From: an uncultured Lachnospiraceae bacterium
Lineage (GTDB): Bacteria; Bacillota; Clostridia; Lachnospirales; Lachnospiraceae
DNA: 64,000 nucleotides
Direction: 5' to 3'
NCBI GenBank assembly: GCA_910587935.1
Contig: CAJUNP010000013.1
Span: 1 to 64,000 of the forward strand
In this document: piece after piece, positions 19,001-26,226 of the stretch
Numbering within the stretch: position 1 is the stretch's first letter
How the letters are laid out: every line of letters starts with the position of its first letter
Program-made: the position numbers and the translations under genes
Notes under the pieces: generated by a model
What the model was told of the DNA's origin: nothing
What the model saw: only the letters and a program-made list of their open reading frames with translations
Database searches by the model: none

Positions 19001-20263
19001 GCGATCGGGTTGAACAGCGGCCGTTTCTATTTATTTGACAATACAAACAAAAGATATTTATATTATCAGGATTCAACTGCAAGTTACTGTTTTGACGAAA
19101 TAGAGTGCGACAGTACAGATATGGAATTCAGAACATCCGTTGGCTCCAGTGAGGTAAATTACACCTATAGCGGTGAGGAAGGTACGAAAAAGCTTACGCT
19201 AACCGTGGATTCCGAATACTGGCGGGAACCTCTGAAGGCAGGCCATACTGTTAAAGCTGCGGCGCCGAAGGCTTATTTATCCACGGGACGTCTGACTTAT
19301 AACACAGCGGTAAAAAGTACGGCATCCGTATATGTACACTTAAAAAATATGAATTCGATAGACTGTACGGATATTGTGATTGAAGGAGCCAATGCCAAAT
19401 CGCAAAAGCTTCTGGATGACGATTTGTTTGTAATGACCGCGCAGGGCAATCGGATTGAGGTAAAGCAGAGTCAGGCGGATTTGATGAAATCTGCGGTTCC
19501 CAAGGGAAGCTATAGCTATAAAATAACGCCTTATTATGGCGAGACGGCATTAAATACCATGAAGCTTACAATTAAGGTTGTGGATAAACCGGTTACCGCC
19601 AAAATAAGTCCGAAAGGAAGCCTGGATCTGGCAAACGGAACATTCTCTTCGTTGAATTCGCGGAAAAATGTGGTAGTAGTCGATCCCAAGTTCAGTAATA
19701 TGAGCGACGGATGTTATGTGTCCGATTATAAACTGACAGGAGAATACAGCGAATATTTTGATTTGGATTATGATTATCAGAATACATCGCCGTACGGTTA
19801 TCATTACTATATCAGCATCCGCTCGTCAGGAAAGCTGAAAGCTGGGCAGACCTATAAGCTGGCGGTGCAATATACCGTTACGACAGGCAGCGGCGAACGG
19901 TTTACGGTAACCAGTAATACGTTTAAGATAAAGCCGAAGCAGTCGAAAGCAAAGGTTAAAATCGTGAATAATAACCAGACCCTGTATGCGGCATCGGAAA
20001 TGTCCAGAAGCTATTCGTTGTCTGTTCCGGCATATTATACGATAGAAAGCGCGTCAGGCAGTCTTGACTGCAACAAAGACGGAAAAGCAGATATTGTGGT
20101 AAGCGGAGGAAGAACTCTGACGGTGCGCATTACCGATCAGGACGCAGTAGGCGCTTCCGTAAAGGGAAAGGCTTACAGTATTCCGGTTACGGTCAGACTG
20201 CAGGGAAGAGACGGCATCAGTATGGATGTAAATATAAAAGTTAAGGTTAAGATTAAACGTTAA
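13007..20263 (+). CDS. Giant secreted cell-surface protein with Ig-like (Big_2) and Fn3-like modules
   Basis: A 2,418-residue exported protein. Signal peptide MLKRLLTVVLAGCLAFDAAP and onward, with likely cleavage after AFA near residue 24. Then comes an acidic Glu/Pro/Ser-rich linker (~25-130), a PPC-like beta domain (~140-240, N-W-Y-S-F-T-A-P-E-D-G-Y-Y), many Fn3/Ig-like modules each ending in a 'Y-x-F/I-x-F' strand (~240-1180), a clear Big_2 domain (~1190-1282, FVWSSSDETVAEVSADG), another (~1385-1475, FNWSSSDPETAKVSGAG) and further Ig-like repeats to the end. No LPXTG, SLH or choline-binding module, so it is likely released or held non-covalently. ATG 13007 follows AGGAAGGAGA; the earlier frame start has none. 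Probably adhesive or structural. Confidence 0.85.
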   Translation: MLKRLLTVVLAGCLAFDAAPMTAFATEALPVVTVEDSTEEAAESTEQEEDVEPADISGNAAPEDGGESAGEASGEEESSEEESIQEENPEETGPEESIPAEDIIPEPDADIPAEISEESGMAPEDADVFLELAEDTGSDVTPLKYGETNSVTAPYDTTNWYSFTAPEDGYYDFYASAAKSEISSYASAYLDLYDAVDGRQLASEYVTSSAPGILAGDSLMKAGDTLYLKTYHYSSGSGDVAVSLDVRKRTTFLTEREDGSYSYETEDYKLLIEPEAGYYNLRFHISMAPPEGKTLGNYSLQCSAVRMGSGIERSADFSALYPDRIIDIPVETGTEYKIQLILKDSEGNSLVLSPENGSLVMCTQWTEERLVVVDENTRSEMNQIVFDIDTSDYLKCYYAPADGSEEEKEKSSYKIGRFEWSFSNLQPDTEYYFQFTDQNGTMLLEKRVSTSAGTMKTEYRAEAYLNDSGQTELSLEADVSGYEGNTGFAYLYYEYTDALGRKQSGSQYKDLSEIADGRFTINKNITDAVLEADKQYDITVWIKLGDLTFKKEIKTITAPAAAFDPANLGFSVEADSEQNTAAGYTVQLPAESRGSIAGNIFYRPCGSQEPYRSKTVTLSSADTYVSGTISGLQAGGKYEFILFLGGVRKEQTVTLKDGSLKLTQIGDGETNAFDLVRTCRVESENPEELAEEYYLNLAYWSGSSYSGLGSPVVLNAENQYQAEIKTTSGKMLEPDTDYHLRWTVSTTQYGSAVCTLYETVHTKKAELVWESVKSFYNEQQYKISLKEEDTVNFGESAGKSVYLYAYMRKTGETGYRNTGKSVYLSGDNKYSGTISFQGLTEETSYDISLRSNSGREYDAVSFTTPKDTRNLYVKSEKPGIHKTEINYAMDGIDQGMSGYVSIYIREKGAQIWEKSDSSYFNGPSTYERYFNITRYNEAELKENTVYEYQMGFGGSYNTPLAELERIVTGEFLTGKDTRSLSGAGISAGYRKAVVSALFSGGDIPDVYSYIYCFYKEKGKADWSRAGNYVYGTGYASLDCSWNLNSLKSGTAYDYAIVISEDWNCYSPDTVEEGNRKISGGFKTKECGYTLSFAVDQSKTTNSRAVVGVTAGGSTEDSRIEVSLTLSDGQQKKITLKQAEDYKKDVVFTDLLGGREYTIVSAAVSVKEDGSLVTIGELPCDYKFTTPEAQIPDTVTLSEQNITLNAAGGQNYLEGCNCITLKADVMPKTAAADFVWSSSDETVAEVSADGTVYGVGVGNAVITAVSAYDTSIKASCEVTVKNYVIGYQDEPGAVQTLESFTYNWKLYKGSSIKGIGYYEQAADGSLTLLQDYTVNPVKRNIVSWKDGNLFAENTGSTRIIFEKDGCRAAFTVTVTAAGKGFGIIDFISGNNAYPAVKTENGYILALADGIDYRATGKISPEQSFQPYDFNWSSSDPETAKVSGAGIVTPLKAGAVTITVTPKTFLADEPYIQEKVEVKLDIRELPAGADNLSMYALANVSKKLGDVKFPKDWESGWSWKYPDTPLVTNGVNKESYAFEAVYGGDRNYPVEKTINIYIGKITAVSVSEIGNGHNQVLEAGGNDSIELAVSPVYQGKISKDEYTVEFPAVQGLTVTKNDENGTWLVTAQKKGNYTLNPVIKSGDTVLAKTSYKIKAVEEKQVGSITFTTDTEGVTIDGNTVIFDASADRKDFILRAEVKDRYGEDIQTALQWKTTDKAVAAAAPESKDNTHTAKVSVKEEGHAVIMVNAKDAAGLRAELNVEIRNHMPRIDTDKAVVNIAYDYSSNEGKAKAVTAGAVEIVPVYGEAVSSVRLYDQNGDNEVTDLKIDRYNGYKYLIEPAEAEIRTGVYDCTLRVQTTRGTVYDYTLKVTVVDNAPTVSAKMGSQANLFFTYTTGQIDLAVSGSNRVRAVSWEDASAGAGNGFTMAPRYRSSGKIRNYVLVSQQNIKMQQGSLVDPLIAKGKLTVRLEGYRKEYTFDNFEIKYQYKKPVLVTKSASSSIAPAIGLNSGRFYLFDNTNKRYLYYQDSTASYCFDEIECDSTDMEFRTSVGSSEVNYTYSGEEGTKKLTLTVDSEYWREPLKAGHTVKAAAPKAYLSTGRLTYNTAVKSTASVYVHLKNMNSIDCTDIVIEGANAKSQKLLDDDLFVMTAQGNRIEVKQSQADLMKSAVPKGSYSYKITPYYGETALNTMKLTIKVVDKPVTAKISPKGSLDLANGTFSSLNSRKNVVVVDPKFSNMSDGCYVSDYKLTGEYSEYFDLDYDYQNTSPYGYHYYISIRSSGKLKAGQTYKLAVQYTVTTGSGERFTVTSNTFKIKPKQSKAKVKIVNNNQTLYAASEMSRSYSLSVPAYYTIESASGSLDCNKDGKADIVVSGGRTLTVRITDQDAVGASVKGKAYSIPVTVRLQGRDGISMDVNIKVKVKIKR

Positions 20264-20275
20264 TAGGCCATAATT

Positions 20276-20316
20276 AAAAAGGAACCGTATTGTTACAGAC
20301 AGTACGGTTCCTTTTT
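20276..20316. terminator. Terminator after the giant surface protein gene
   Basis: AAAAAGGAACCGTA (from 20276) pairs with TACGGTTCCTTTTT (to 20316); a 14-base stem ending in a T-run. The A-run on the left allows it to stop the opposing rsiV-like transcript too. Confidence 0.85.
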
Positions 20317-20327
20317 GGCTAAAAATA

Positions 20328-21308
20328 TCAGCGTTTATCAAGCGGTAAATCATTATTAATAATTTCAAATTCCTGAACGCCGATATAACCGGGCCCGATT
20401 TCATATTTGGGGAAAACAACAACCGGATTGCCGGCCGCGTTTATATAAAACTTTGTCGTTTCGTCCACGGTGGTGAATCCTTCCGTAAAACTGTCCCCGT
20501 CGTTTCTTCCCCAGTAGACATATTCGTTTTTTTCAATCCGTTCTTCAATCTGTTCATTAATGGCGGCGTTGGCAATCTGCACATAGTCGTCGCCCAGGAT
20601 ATCCTGCAGCGTGAGGCTGCGGTTATTTTTCAGATCCAGATTGTAATATACCCGTTCTTCGGAATAGGCCGCCCAGCTCTCGGAATTATAGAGAACCAGA
20701 GAAAGATAAGGACCGTATTGATACTTTACGTCATAGGTTACCGTAATATCTATAGGATGTTCGTTCCACTCTTCTTCGGTTCCGCCCGTTTCCAGAAACG
20801 CTTGTTTATATTCTTCCACCTGTGTTTTGGCAGTTTCAATATAAGTATCTACAATCTTCTGAATTTCCGCGTTGATATCGGCGATAAAGTCTTCCGTTTC
20901 CTGACTGGGGGCGGAGGATTCTCCGTTTTGTATGGTTTCGTCTGTATTTTGCTGAATTTCCGGAACTTTTACCGTGATGTTGGCGATATCTTCCTTTTCC
21001 GTATAAGAGCGAACGGTCAGAACCCTGGAAAGGGCGCCAAGCACCGGAATATCCGAAAGCGCTTCCGCAAAAGCCTGGCTGGTATTCAGGCCGATGGTGG
21101 CTGCCGCAAGCAGAGCGGCGGCTATGCTGCCGGTATATTTAATAATTCGCATGGCCTTCTGTTGCCGGCTTCTTTTTAACAGCTTCCTTTTATTGACGGA
21201 ACGGATGGATCGGCTGACCACGTCCGCTAACTCTTCAGGTATTTGAATCCGGTCGTAAATCTCTTTCCCGGAAGCCATGGTTTCAAGATCTGTAGTATAT
21301 TTTTTCAT
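20328..21308 (-). CDS. rsiV: Anti-sigma factor, RsiV-like (DUF4163/DUF3298 extracellular domain)
   Basis: A 326-residue single-pass membrane protein: ~50 cytoplasmic residues, one transmembrane helix near 53-78, an extracytoplasmic linker rich in Glu/Ser, then a domain near 135-320 with L-T-L-Q-D-I-L-G-D-D-Y, E-R-I-E-K-N-E-Y-V and the ending F-P-K-Y-E-I-G-P-G-Y-I-G-V-Q-E-F-E-I. This is typical of DUF3298 proteins such as Bacillus RsiV, which binds lysozyme and is then proteolysed to free SigV. Its start directly abuts the stop of the ECF sigma gene, as expected for a sigma/anti-sigma operon. The signal (lysozyme or other) is inferred from family, not shown. Confidence 0.8.
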   Translation of the reverse strand: MKKYTTDLETMASGKEIYDRIQIPEELADVVSRSIRSVNKRKLLKRSRQQKAMRIIKYTGSIAAALLAAATIGLNTSQAFAEALSDIPVLGALSRVLTVRSYTEKEDIANITVKVPEIQQNTDETIQNGESSAPSQETEDFIADINAEIQKIVDTYIETAKTQVEEYKQAFLETGGTEEEWNEHPIDITVTYDVKYQYGPYLSLVLYNSESWAAYSEERVYYNLDLKNNRSLTLQDILGDDYVQIANAAINEQIEERIEKNEYVYWGRNDGDSFTEGFTTVDETTKFYINAAGNPVVVFPKYEIGPGYIGVQEFEIINNDLPLDKR

Positions 21309-21857
21309 TTATGATGCCTCCCTGATTATTTTTTTAAGTTTGCGCAATGCGGAATATAAACGGGATTTAACAGTATTCAGATTGACTCCGGTAACAGACG
21401 ACACTTCCTTAAGCGTCAGTCCTTCAAAGAAATGCAGCAGAATTACCGTCTGCATTTCCTGTGGAAGCCTGTGAATTTCCGCGTACAGGGATAATCCTGT
21501 CTCATAAGCGGATTCGTAATAGACCTGTTCGTTTAAATCGGCGGGTTCACAGAGAATCTCACGTTTTTGTTTTCTCAAATAGGTAAGCGCTTCATTTACC
21601 ACAATCCGATACATCCAGGTGTTCACCGCATCCGGGTTTTTCAGAGAACCGCAGTTTTCCAGGGCCTTTACAATTGCATTCTGCACAATGTCCAGCGCCG
21701 GCTCTTTTTGGTTTACATAATAGTAAGCCAGCCGGTATAGTTTATTTTGATTTTCCAGAATATATGCAACTATCCTGTCGTAAGTTTTCTCAGACAAAAG
21801 AGAACCCTCCTTTTGCGAAATATCTATAACGTTGTCATAAGTCTGAGTATAGCACAT
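21309..21857 (-). CDS. sigV: ECF-type RNA polymerase sigma factor (SigV-like)
   Basis: A 182-residue sigma-70 family protein with region 2 (ENQNKLYRLAYYYVNQKEPA-LDIVQNAIVKALEN, ~38-75) and region 4 (LPQEMQTVILLHFFEGLTLKEVSSVTGVNLNTVKSRLYSALRKLK, ~130-178), and no regions 1 or 3: the ECF layout. ATG 21857 is chosen because AGGAGG lies 6-7 bases before it. First gene of a two-gene leftward operon with its anti-sigma factor. It should direct RNA polymerase to envelope-stress promoters after release; the neighbouring surface-protein gene is convergent and not obviously a target. Confidence 0.9.
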   Translation of the reverse strand: MCYTQTYDNVIDISQKEGSLLSEKTYDRIVAYILENQNKLYRLAYYYVNQKEPALDIVQNAIVKALENCGSLKNPDAVNTWMYRIVVNEALTYLRKQKREILCEPADLNEQVYYESAYETGLSLYAEIHRLPQEMQTVILLHFFEGLTLKEVSSVTGVNLNTVKSRLYSALRKLKKIIREAS

Positions 21858-22028
21858 GGGATACCTCCTATCCATCTTCTTTCTGTTCACTTCATCAATG
21901 TGCGAGCTCTTCATCATTGCTTTCACTATATAGATGCCCGCAGAGGCAAAAAAGTTTGGAAAATATTTTCAGACATAAAATAATTGCTAAAATATCTGTC
22001 CCGTTATAAAATTGGAAAGAAACAGAAC

Positions 22029-22083
22029 GTAAGAAAATTGTAAGAAAAAGTCTGCTTTTTTTGTAAGAAAAGGCGTTTATAAT
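22029..22083 (+). promoter_or_regulatory. Promoter region with three GTAAGAAAA direct repeats (VanR/OmpR-type boxes)
   Basis: GTAAGAAAA occurs at 22029-22037, 22040-22048 and 22063-22071, i.e. spaced 11 and 23 bases apart, close to one and two helical turns. A TATAAT follows at 22078-22083 with no good -35, which is typical of an activator-dependent promoter. The nearest gene is an OmpR-type regulator, so autoactivation is plausible. Confidence 0.6.
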
Positions 22084-22129
22084 GAAAATCAGGAAAGGAA
22101 CCGGTCTGACAGAGGTCTTGGGTACAATT

Positions 22130-22828
22130 ATGGAAAAAGAAAGAATTTTGGTAGTGGATGACGACAGGGATATCGTACAGACCACCAAGCTTCAGCTGGA
22201 AAAAGAAGGATTTGAAGTGCTGTGTGCATACGACGGCATACAAGCGCTGGATGTGCTTACTGCGGAGAGTGTACAGCTTCTTCTGATCGATGTCATGATG
22301 CCGCGCCTGGACGGTTTTTCAGCAATTATGAAGGTACGTGAAAAAAAGAATATACCGATTATCATTATGTCGGCCAAGTCCGAAGACAGCGACAAAATAC
22401 TGGGACTTTCCATCGGGGCGGACGATTATATCAGTAAACCCTTCAGCGCCAGGGAGCTGGCGGCGCGCGTGAAAAGCCAGCTCAGGCGTTATTTGAAACT
22501 GGGAGGAGTGTACGCCGCAAGCGACGAAGTCCGGAACGGAAGGCTATGCTATGATTTTACGGCGCACATCCTGACGGTGGATGAAGAACCGGTGAAGCTG
22601 ACCGGTACGGAAACAAAAATTATGGAACTGTTAATGCGTCATCCGGGACATATTTTCCCGGCTGAAGAGATTTATTCCCGGGTCTGGGGAGAACCCATCG
22701 CCTATAACGGAGAAAGTACGGTTATGGTACATATCCGCAGGATACGGGAAAAAATCGAGATCAATCCGAGCGAACCGGAATATTTAAAGGTGGTGTGGGG
22801 CATTGGATACAAAATTGAAAAAAAATAA
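22130..22828 (+). CDS. OmpR/PhoB-family response regulator
   Basis: A 232-residue DNA-binding response regulator. Receiver domain ~1-120 with the acidic pair in VVDDDRD, the phosphoacceptor Asp near 53 (LLIDVMMPRLDG) and Lys in SKPFSA. Winged-helix Trans_reg_C domain ~135-230 (GTETKIMELLMRHPGHIFPAEEIY ... TVMVHIRRIREKIE). ATG 22130 is used rather than 22082, because 22082 overlaps the predicted -10 TATAAT. The kinase gene starts inside its last 26 bases, so the pair is co-translated. Confidence 0.9.
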   Translation: MEKERILVVDDDRDIVQTTKLQLEKEGFEVLCAYDGIQALDVLTAESVQLLLIDVMMPRLDGFSAIMKVREKKNIPIIIMSAKSEDSDKILGLSIGADDYISKPFSARELAARVKSQLRRYLKLGGVYAASDEVRNGRLCYDFTAHILTVDEEPVKLTGTETKIMELLMRHPGHIFPAEEIYSRVWGEPIAYNGESTVMVHIRRIREKIEINPSEPEYLKVVWGIGYKIEKK

Positions 22829-24962
22829 ACAAATCAGGGCAATGGTGTACCGGGCGGTTTCTTTTGGACTGCTTATTATGACAATTATGTCGGCGACAAC
22901 GGGATATAAGGCGATTTACGAACTTTTTGTAAATCAGAACGACCAGATCCTGTTAGGAGATATAACCGGTGTTACGGAATTTCAGGAATATATCTGTAAG
23001 GTTTATAACGACGGATTAATGGCGTTTGCGGGAGTCGGCGACGACAAGGGGTATCCGCTGCAGGACGGCGGCGGAATCAAAGACCAGGCGACCATTGATT
23101 TTTATGATGCGGTTGCACAGAATCAGGGAGACCTGCTGTATTATGTGTATGATCACAATTATGTGGAATCAGAGAATGAATACAGCAGCCAGCTGCATAC
23201 GAATTTTGAGACCCCTATATTTTCCGAATATGACGGGCACTTGCTTTTGCCGGATAATGTCAGATTATTATTTTACAGAAGCGGTCCGGAACAGAAAATT
23301 ACTTTCAGTACTTACCTGAATTTGGATCAATTCAATTATTCCTATAAACCTGACGAACGGAAAGCGCAGGATCTTGATTTTGTGCTTGCCATGAAGTCAG
23401 ACGATATCCTGACAGGAAACGGCGTTTTGCGGGAGATGCAGAAAACGGCGGATACATACCGGGACCAGTTAGTCTTTCTTGCGGTCAGTGCGGGACTGCT
23501 TATCGTATCGTGGATTTTCTGCCTGGCTACATTGCGGACAGGGCGGGCAGCCAAAAAGAATATGGCAGAAGTATCCGTAAGAATTCTTTTCGAGATTAAG
23601 GCAGTGCTGTTTGCGGTTATTATAATTGCTGCCATTCCTTCCGTCGGTCATCCTTTTACCTACGTAGGAGAGAGGGACCTTGTCAGAGTGGGACTGCTGG
23701 GAGCATGCCTGTATCCGATTCTGGTTGACTTAAAGAGGAACGCGGTCCGGCTGTGGCAGTGTTGTATTCCTGTCTTGATCTGGCAGTATATAAAAGACTG
23801 GGGAGAAAGTCAGACATGGAAAAAGCGGTTGGGCGTTTATGCGGGGGTTACCGGTGCGGGAGCGTTGTTTTGCGGGACCGTCAGCGCGGCTCTTCTGTTC
23901 AGTCTGCTGGATTCATTAAAAAATATAACGGATGCCGGTATGTTTATTACCATGTTTCAGGCCGATACGGCGCCTAAAGGCGGAGCGTACATAAGACTGT
24001 GTGGGGCATTTTGGTTTGCACTGGCGGCCGTTTTACTCCTTGCATTCAGCATTTACCACCTTGCCCATTTCATGACGGAAGTTATGGCGGTGACCGATAA
24101 GTTATCAGACATCCGCAAAGGGAATTTGAAGGAGCCGCTTCCGGTGGTGCAGGGGACCTTCCTGGCGCAGACCGCAGAGGATGTAAATATGCTGGAAAGC
24201 GGTATTGAAACCGCGGTGGATCAAAAAAGCCGCGCAGACCGGATGAAGGTGGAATTGATTACCAATGTTTCCCATGATCTGAAAACGCCGCTGACGTCCA
24301 TTATTAATTATGTAGATCTGCTGTGTGAAGAAGAAATGAGTCCGGCGGCAAAAGATTATGTGCTGGCGCTTAAGGATAAATCCTATAAACTTAAGTCCAT
24401 GGTACAGGATGTATTTGAGGTTTCCAAGGCATCTTCCGGGAATATGAAGATGGAAATGGTGATTCTGGATCTTGGAAAACTCATACGACAGACGCTGGCG
24501 GATATGGATGAACGGATTGCAGAAAGCAATCTCACTTTTAAGATCAACCTGCCGGCGGAGCCTGTTTATATTGAAGGAGACGGAGAAAAGCTGTACCGTA
24601 TTTTTCAGAATCTTTTTGTCAACGCTATTCAGTACTCACTGGATTATTCCAGAGTGCACGTGGGACTTACGGTGAAAGATCAAGCGGCCGTGGCAAGCGT
24701 AAAGAATACCTCAAGGGGAGAGTTGAATTTTGACACGGTAGAGATTATGGAGCGTTTTGTACGTGCGGACGCATCGCGTACCGGCGAGGGAAGCGGTCTG
24801 GGACTGTCGATTGCGAAGAGCTTTGCGGAAGCCTGCGGCGGTGAATTTGAGATTGAGACTGATGCGGATATGTTCACGGCGATTCTTCGGTTTCCGATTG
24901 CGGAAAAACCGGCAGGGCCAGAAGAAGAACAAAAGACAGAAGAATCTGTGAAAGCTGAATAA
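22803..24962 (+). CDS. Membrane sensor histidine kinase
   Basis: A 719-residue kinase starting with TTG in the sequence after AAAGGTGG. Transmembrane helix near 12-35, an extracytoplasmic sensor region to ~210, then several more helices (about 215-235, 255-275, 285-310, 345-365 and 395-415). The multi-helix block in the middle is unusual for a simple two-helix kinase. A HAMP-like linker precedes HisKA with phosphoacceptor His near 490 (NVSHDLKTPLTSIINYV), and HATPase_c carries the N box and GEGSGLGLSIAKSF. It pairs with the response regulator whose end it overlaps. The acidic C-terminal tail (EEEQKTEESVKAE) is extra. Signal unknown. Confidence 0.9.
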   Translation: MDTKLKKNKQIRAMVYRAVSFGLLIMTIMSATTGYKAIYELFVNQNDQILLGDITGVTEFQEYICKVYNDGLMAFAGVGDDKGYPLQDGGGIKDQATIDFYDAVAQNQGDLLYYVYDHNYVESENEYSSQLHTNFETPIFSEYDGHLLLPDNVRLLFYRSGPEQKITFSTYLNLDQFNYSYKPDERKAQDLDFVLAMKSDDILTGNGVLREMQKTADTYRDQLVFLAVSAGLLIVSWIFCLATLRTGRAAKKNMAEVSVRILFEIKAVLFAVIIIAAIPSVGHPFTYVGERDLVRVGLLGACLYPILVDLKRNAVRLWQCCIPVLIWQYIKDWGESQTWKKRLGVYAGVTGAGALFCGTVSAALLFSLLDSLKNITDAGMFITMFQADTAPKGGAYIRLCGAFWFALAAVLLLAFSIYHLAHFMTEVMAVTDKLSDIRKGNLKEPLPVVQGTFLAQTAEDVNMLESGIETAVDQKSRADRMKVELITNVSHDLKTPLTSIINYVDLLCEEEMSPAAKDYVLALKDKSYKLKSMVQDVFEVSKASSGNMKMEMVILDLGKLIRQTLADMDERIAESNLTFKINLPAEPVYIEGDGEKLYRIFQNLFVNAIQYSLDYSRVHVGLTVKDQAAVASVKNTSRGELNFDTVEIMERFVRADASRTGEGSGLGLSIAKSFAEACGGEFEIETDADMFTAILRFPIAEKPAGPEEEQKTEESVKAE

Positions 24963-24963
24963 T

Positions 24964-25000
24964 AAAAATATCCTGCCGGAATTAACGGCGGGATATTTTT
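24964..25000 (+). terminator. Terminator after the histidine kinase gene
   Basis: AAAAATATCCTGCCG pairs with CGGCGGGATATTTTT (one mismatch) and ends in TTTTT, directly after the stop. Confidence 0.85.
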
Positions 25001-25081
25001 AATTTTAGACTATCGTTTTTCGGAAAAAATGGTATAATACAATAGAGACAGAATTTATTGACTTTCATAAGGAGGATCACC

Positions 25082-26182
25082 GTGGGATACAAAGGAATTT
25101 CTAAATATATAGCGGTATCTTTAGGTATGATGCTGTTTTTATCGGGGTGCCAGGATGCCGGAACAAAAGCGGACAATGAGAGCAAACTGGAAGAGTCGTC
25201 GGAAGACGTTACGGATGTTGAGGATTTTGATGCGGAAGAATATTTCAATTCGCTTTTAGAAAAAAATAAAGACAATTATGAAGATCAGACGGAATCGGCA
25301 GGCGATCCCGGCGATTCGGTGCAGCAGCCGGATGCTTCCTCAGAACCGGAACCGGATCAGGATACTGATTCCGGTGTGATTCAGGTGGGGAATCTGAATA
25401 AAGACAACGGATACATGGAAGAGATCCCCATGGGCCAGAGCTGCAGTGTGGATTTGAATAATGACGGAAAGGTCGATACCGTTACGTATAATGCCGTATC
25501 ATCGAGTGTGGCCGAATATGGTACGACTGTGGACCGTTTTGTTATTAATGACGGGGATTACCGCTATACGCTTTATTTAAGTGATCAGGGGATTCATATA
25601 CAGGATCCGGATTTGGCCCGGTATTTTATAACCGATATTAATACAAGGGATTCTTATAAGGAAATTGCTATTTTAGACCATGGCGCTAACGGAATTCCCT
25701 ACACATATTTTATACGTTTTGTGGGAAGCGGAACGTACTGTCTGGGGTATGTGCCATATTTCCCGGATGATGAGAACTTTAAAATAAAAGGAGACGGAAG
25801 CATTGAGTCCTCGGTGAATCTGAACCTGCTGCAGAACTGGCGCGCTCCGGCTGTATGGCTGTCAGGTTCCGATCAGCTGCTGACCTCCAATCTCAAAATG
25901 CGCACGCCGGATGTTTATTATCCATACGAGGATCAAAACGATGAAGAAGTTACGCTTCTTAAAGATATTAAGCTTTATGAGAGACGTGATTTGAAATCAA
26001 AGACTGTGGATTTGAAAGCTTCCGACGATGCCATAACCTTTACCCAGACGGATAATGCACACTGGGTCAAGGTTAAGAGTGACGGCGGAAAAGAAGGCTG
26101 GATGTACATGGAAGATAAAGATACCATTGTGAGCGGGGGTAAAAAGTATAACCGCCGGGATGTGTTCAAAAATCTGTTGTAG
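25082..26182 (+). CDS. Secreted lipoprotein with VCBS/EF-hand-like segment and SH3-like C-terminus
   Basis: A 366-residue lipoprotein starting at GTG 25082, 6 bases after AAGGAGG. The signal peptide ends in the lipobox LSGC (Cys near 23), followed by a long acidic Ser/Asp/Glu/Pro linker (~24-110). Residues ~125-140 contain the Ca-binding-like loop DLNNDGKVD of FG-GAP/VCBS-type repeats, and the last ~75 residues (VTLLKDIKLYERRDL ... GGKEGWMYMED) resemble an SH3-like domain. A TATAAT (25033-25038) lies 44 bases before the start. Likely anchored outside the membrane with a binding function; ligand unknown. Its position after a two-component system suggests, but does not prove, shared regulation. 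Confidence 0.7.
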   Translation: MGYKGISKYIAVSLGMMLFLSGCQDAGTKADNESKLEESSEDVTDVEDFDAEEYFNSLLEKNKDNYEDQTESAGDPGDSVQQPDASSEPEPDQDTDSGVIQVGNLNKDNGYMEEIPMGQSCSVDLNNDGKVDTVTYNAVSSSVAEYGTTVDRFVINDGDYRYTLYLSDQGIHIQDPDLARYFITDINTRDSYKEIAILDHGANGIPYTYFIRFVGSGTYCLGYVPYFPDDENFKIKGDGSIESSVNLNLLQNWRAPAVWLSGSDQLLTSNLKMRTPDVYYPYEDQNDEEVTLLKDIKLYERRDLKSKTVDLKASDDAITFTQTDNAHWVKVKSDGGKEGWMYMEDKDTIVSGGKKYNRRDVFKNLL

Positions 26183-26203
26183 AATAACTTGTTTAATCGC
26201 AAG

Positions 26204-26226
26204 AAATAGGAAACCGGCCTATTTTT
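26204..26226. terminator. Short terminator hairpin between convergent genes
   Basis: AAATAGG (26204-26210) pairs with CCTATTT (26218-26224), followed by more T. It overlaps the stop of the leftward methyltransferase gene. Confidence 0.6.
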
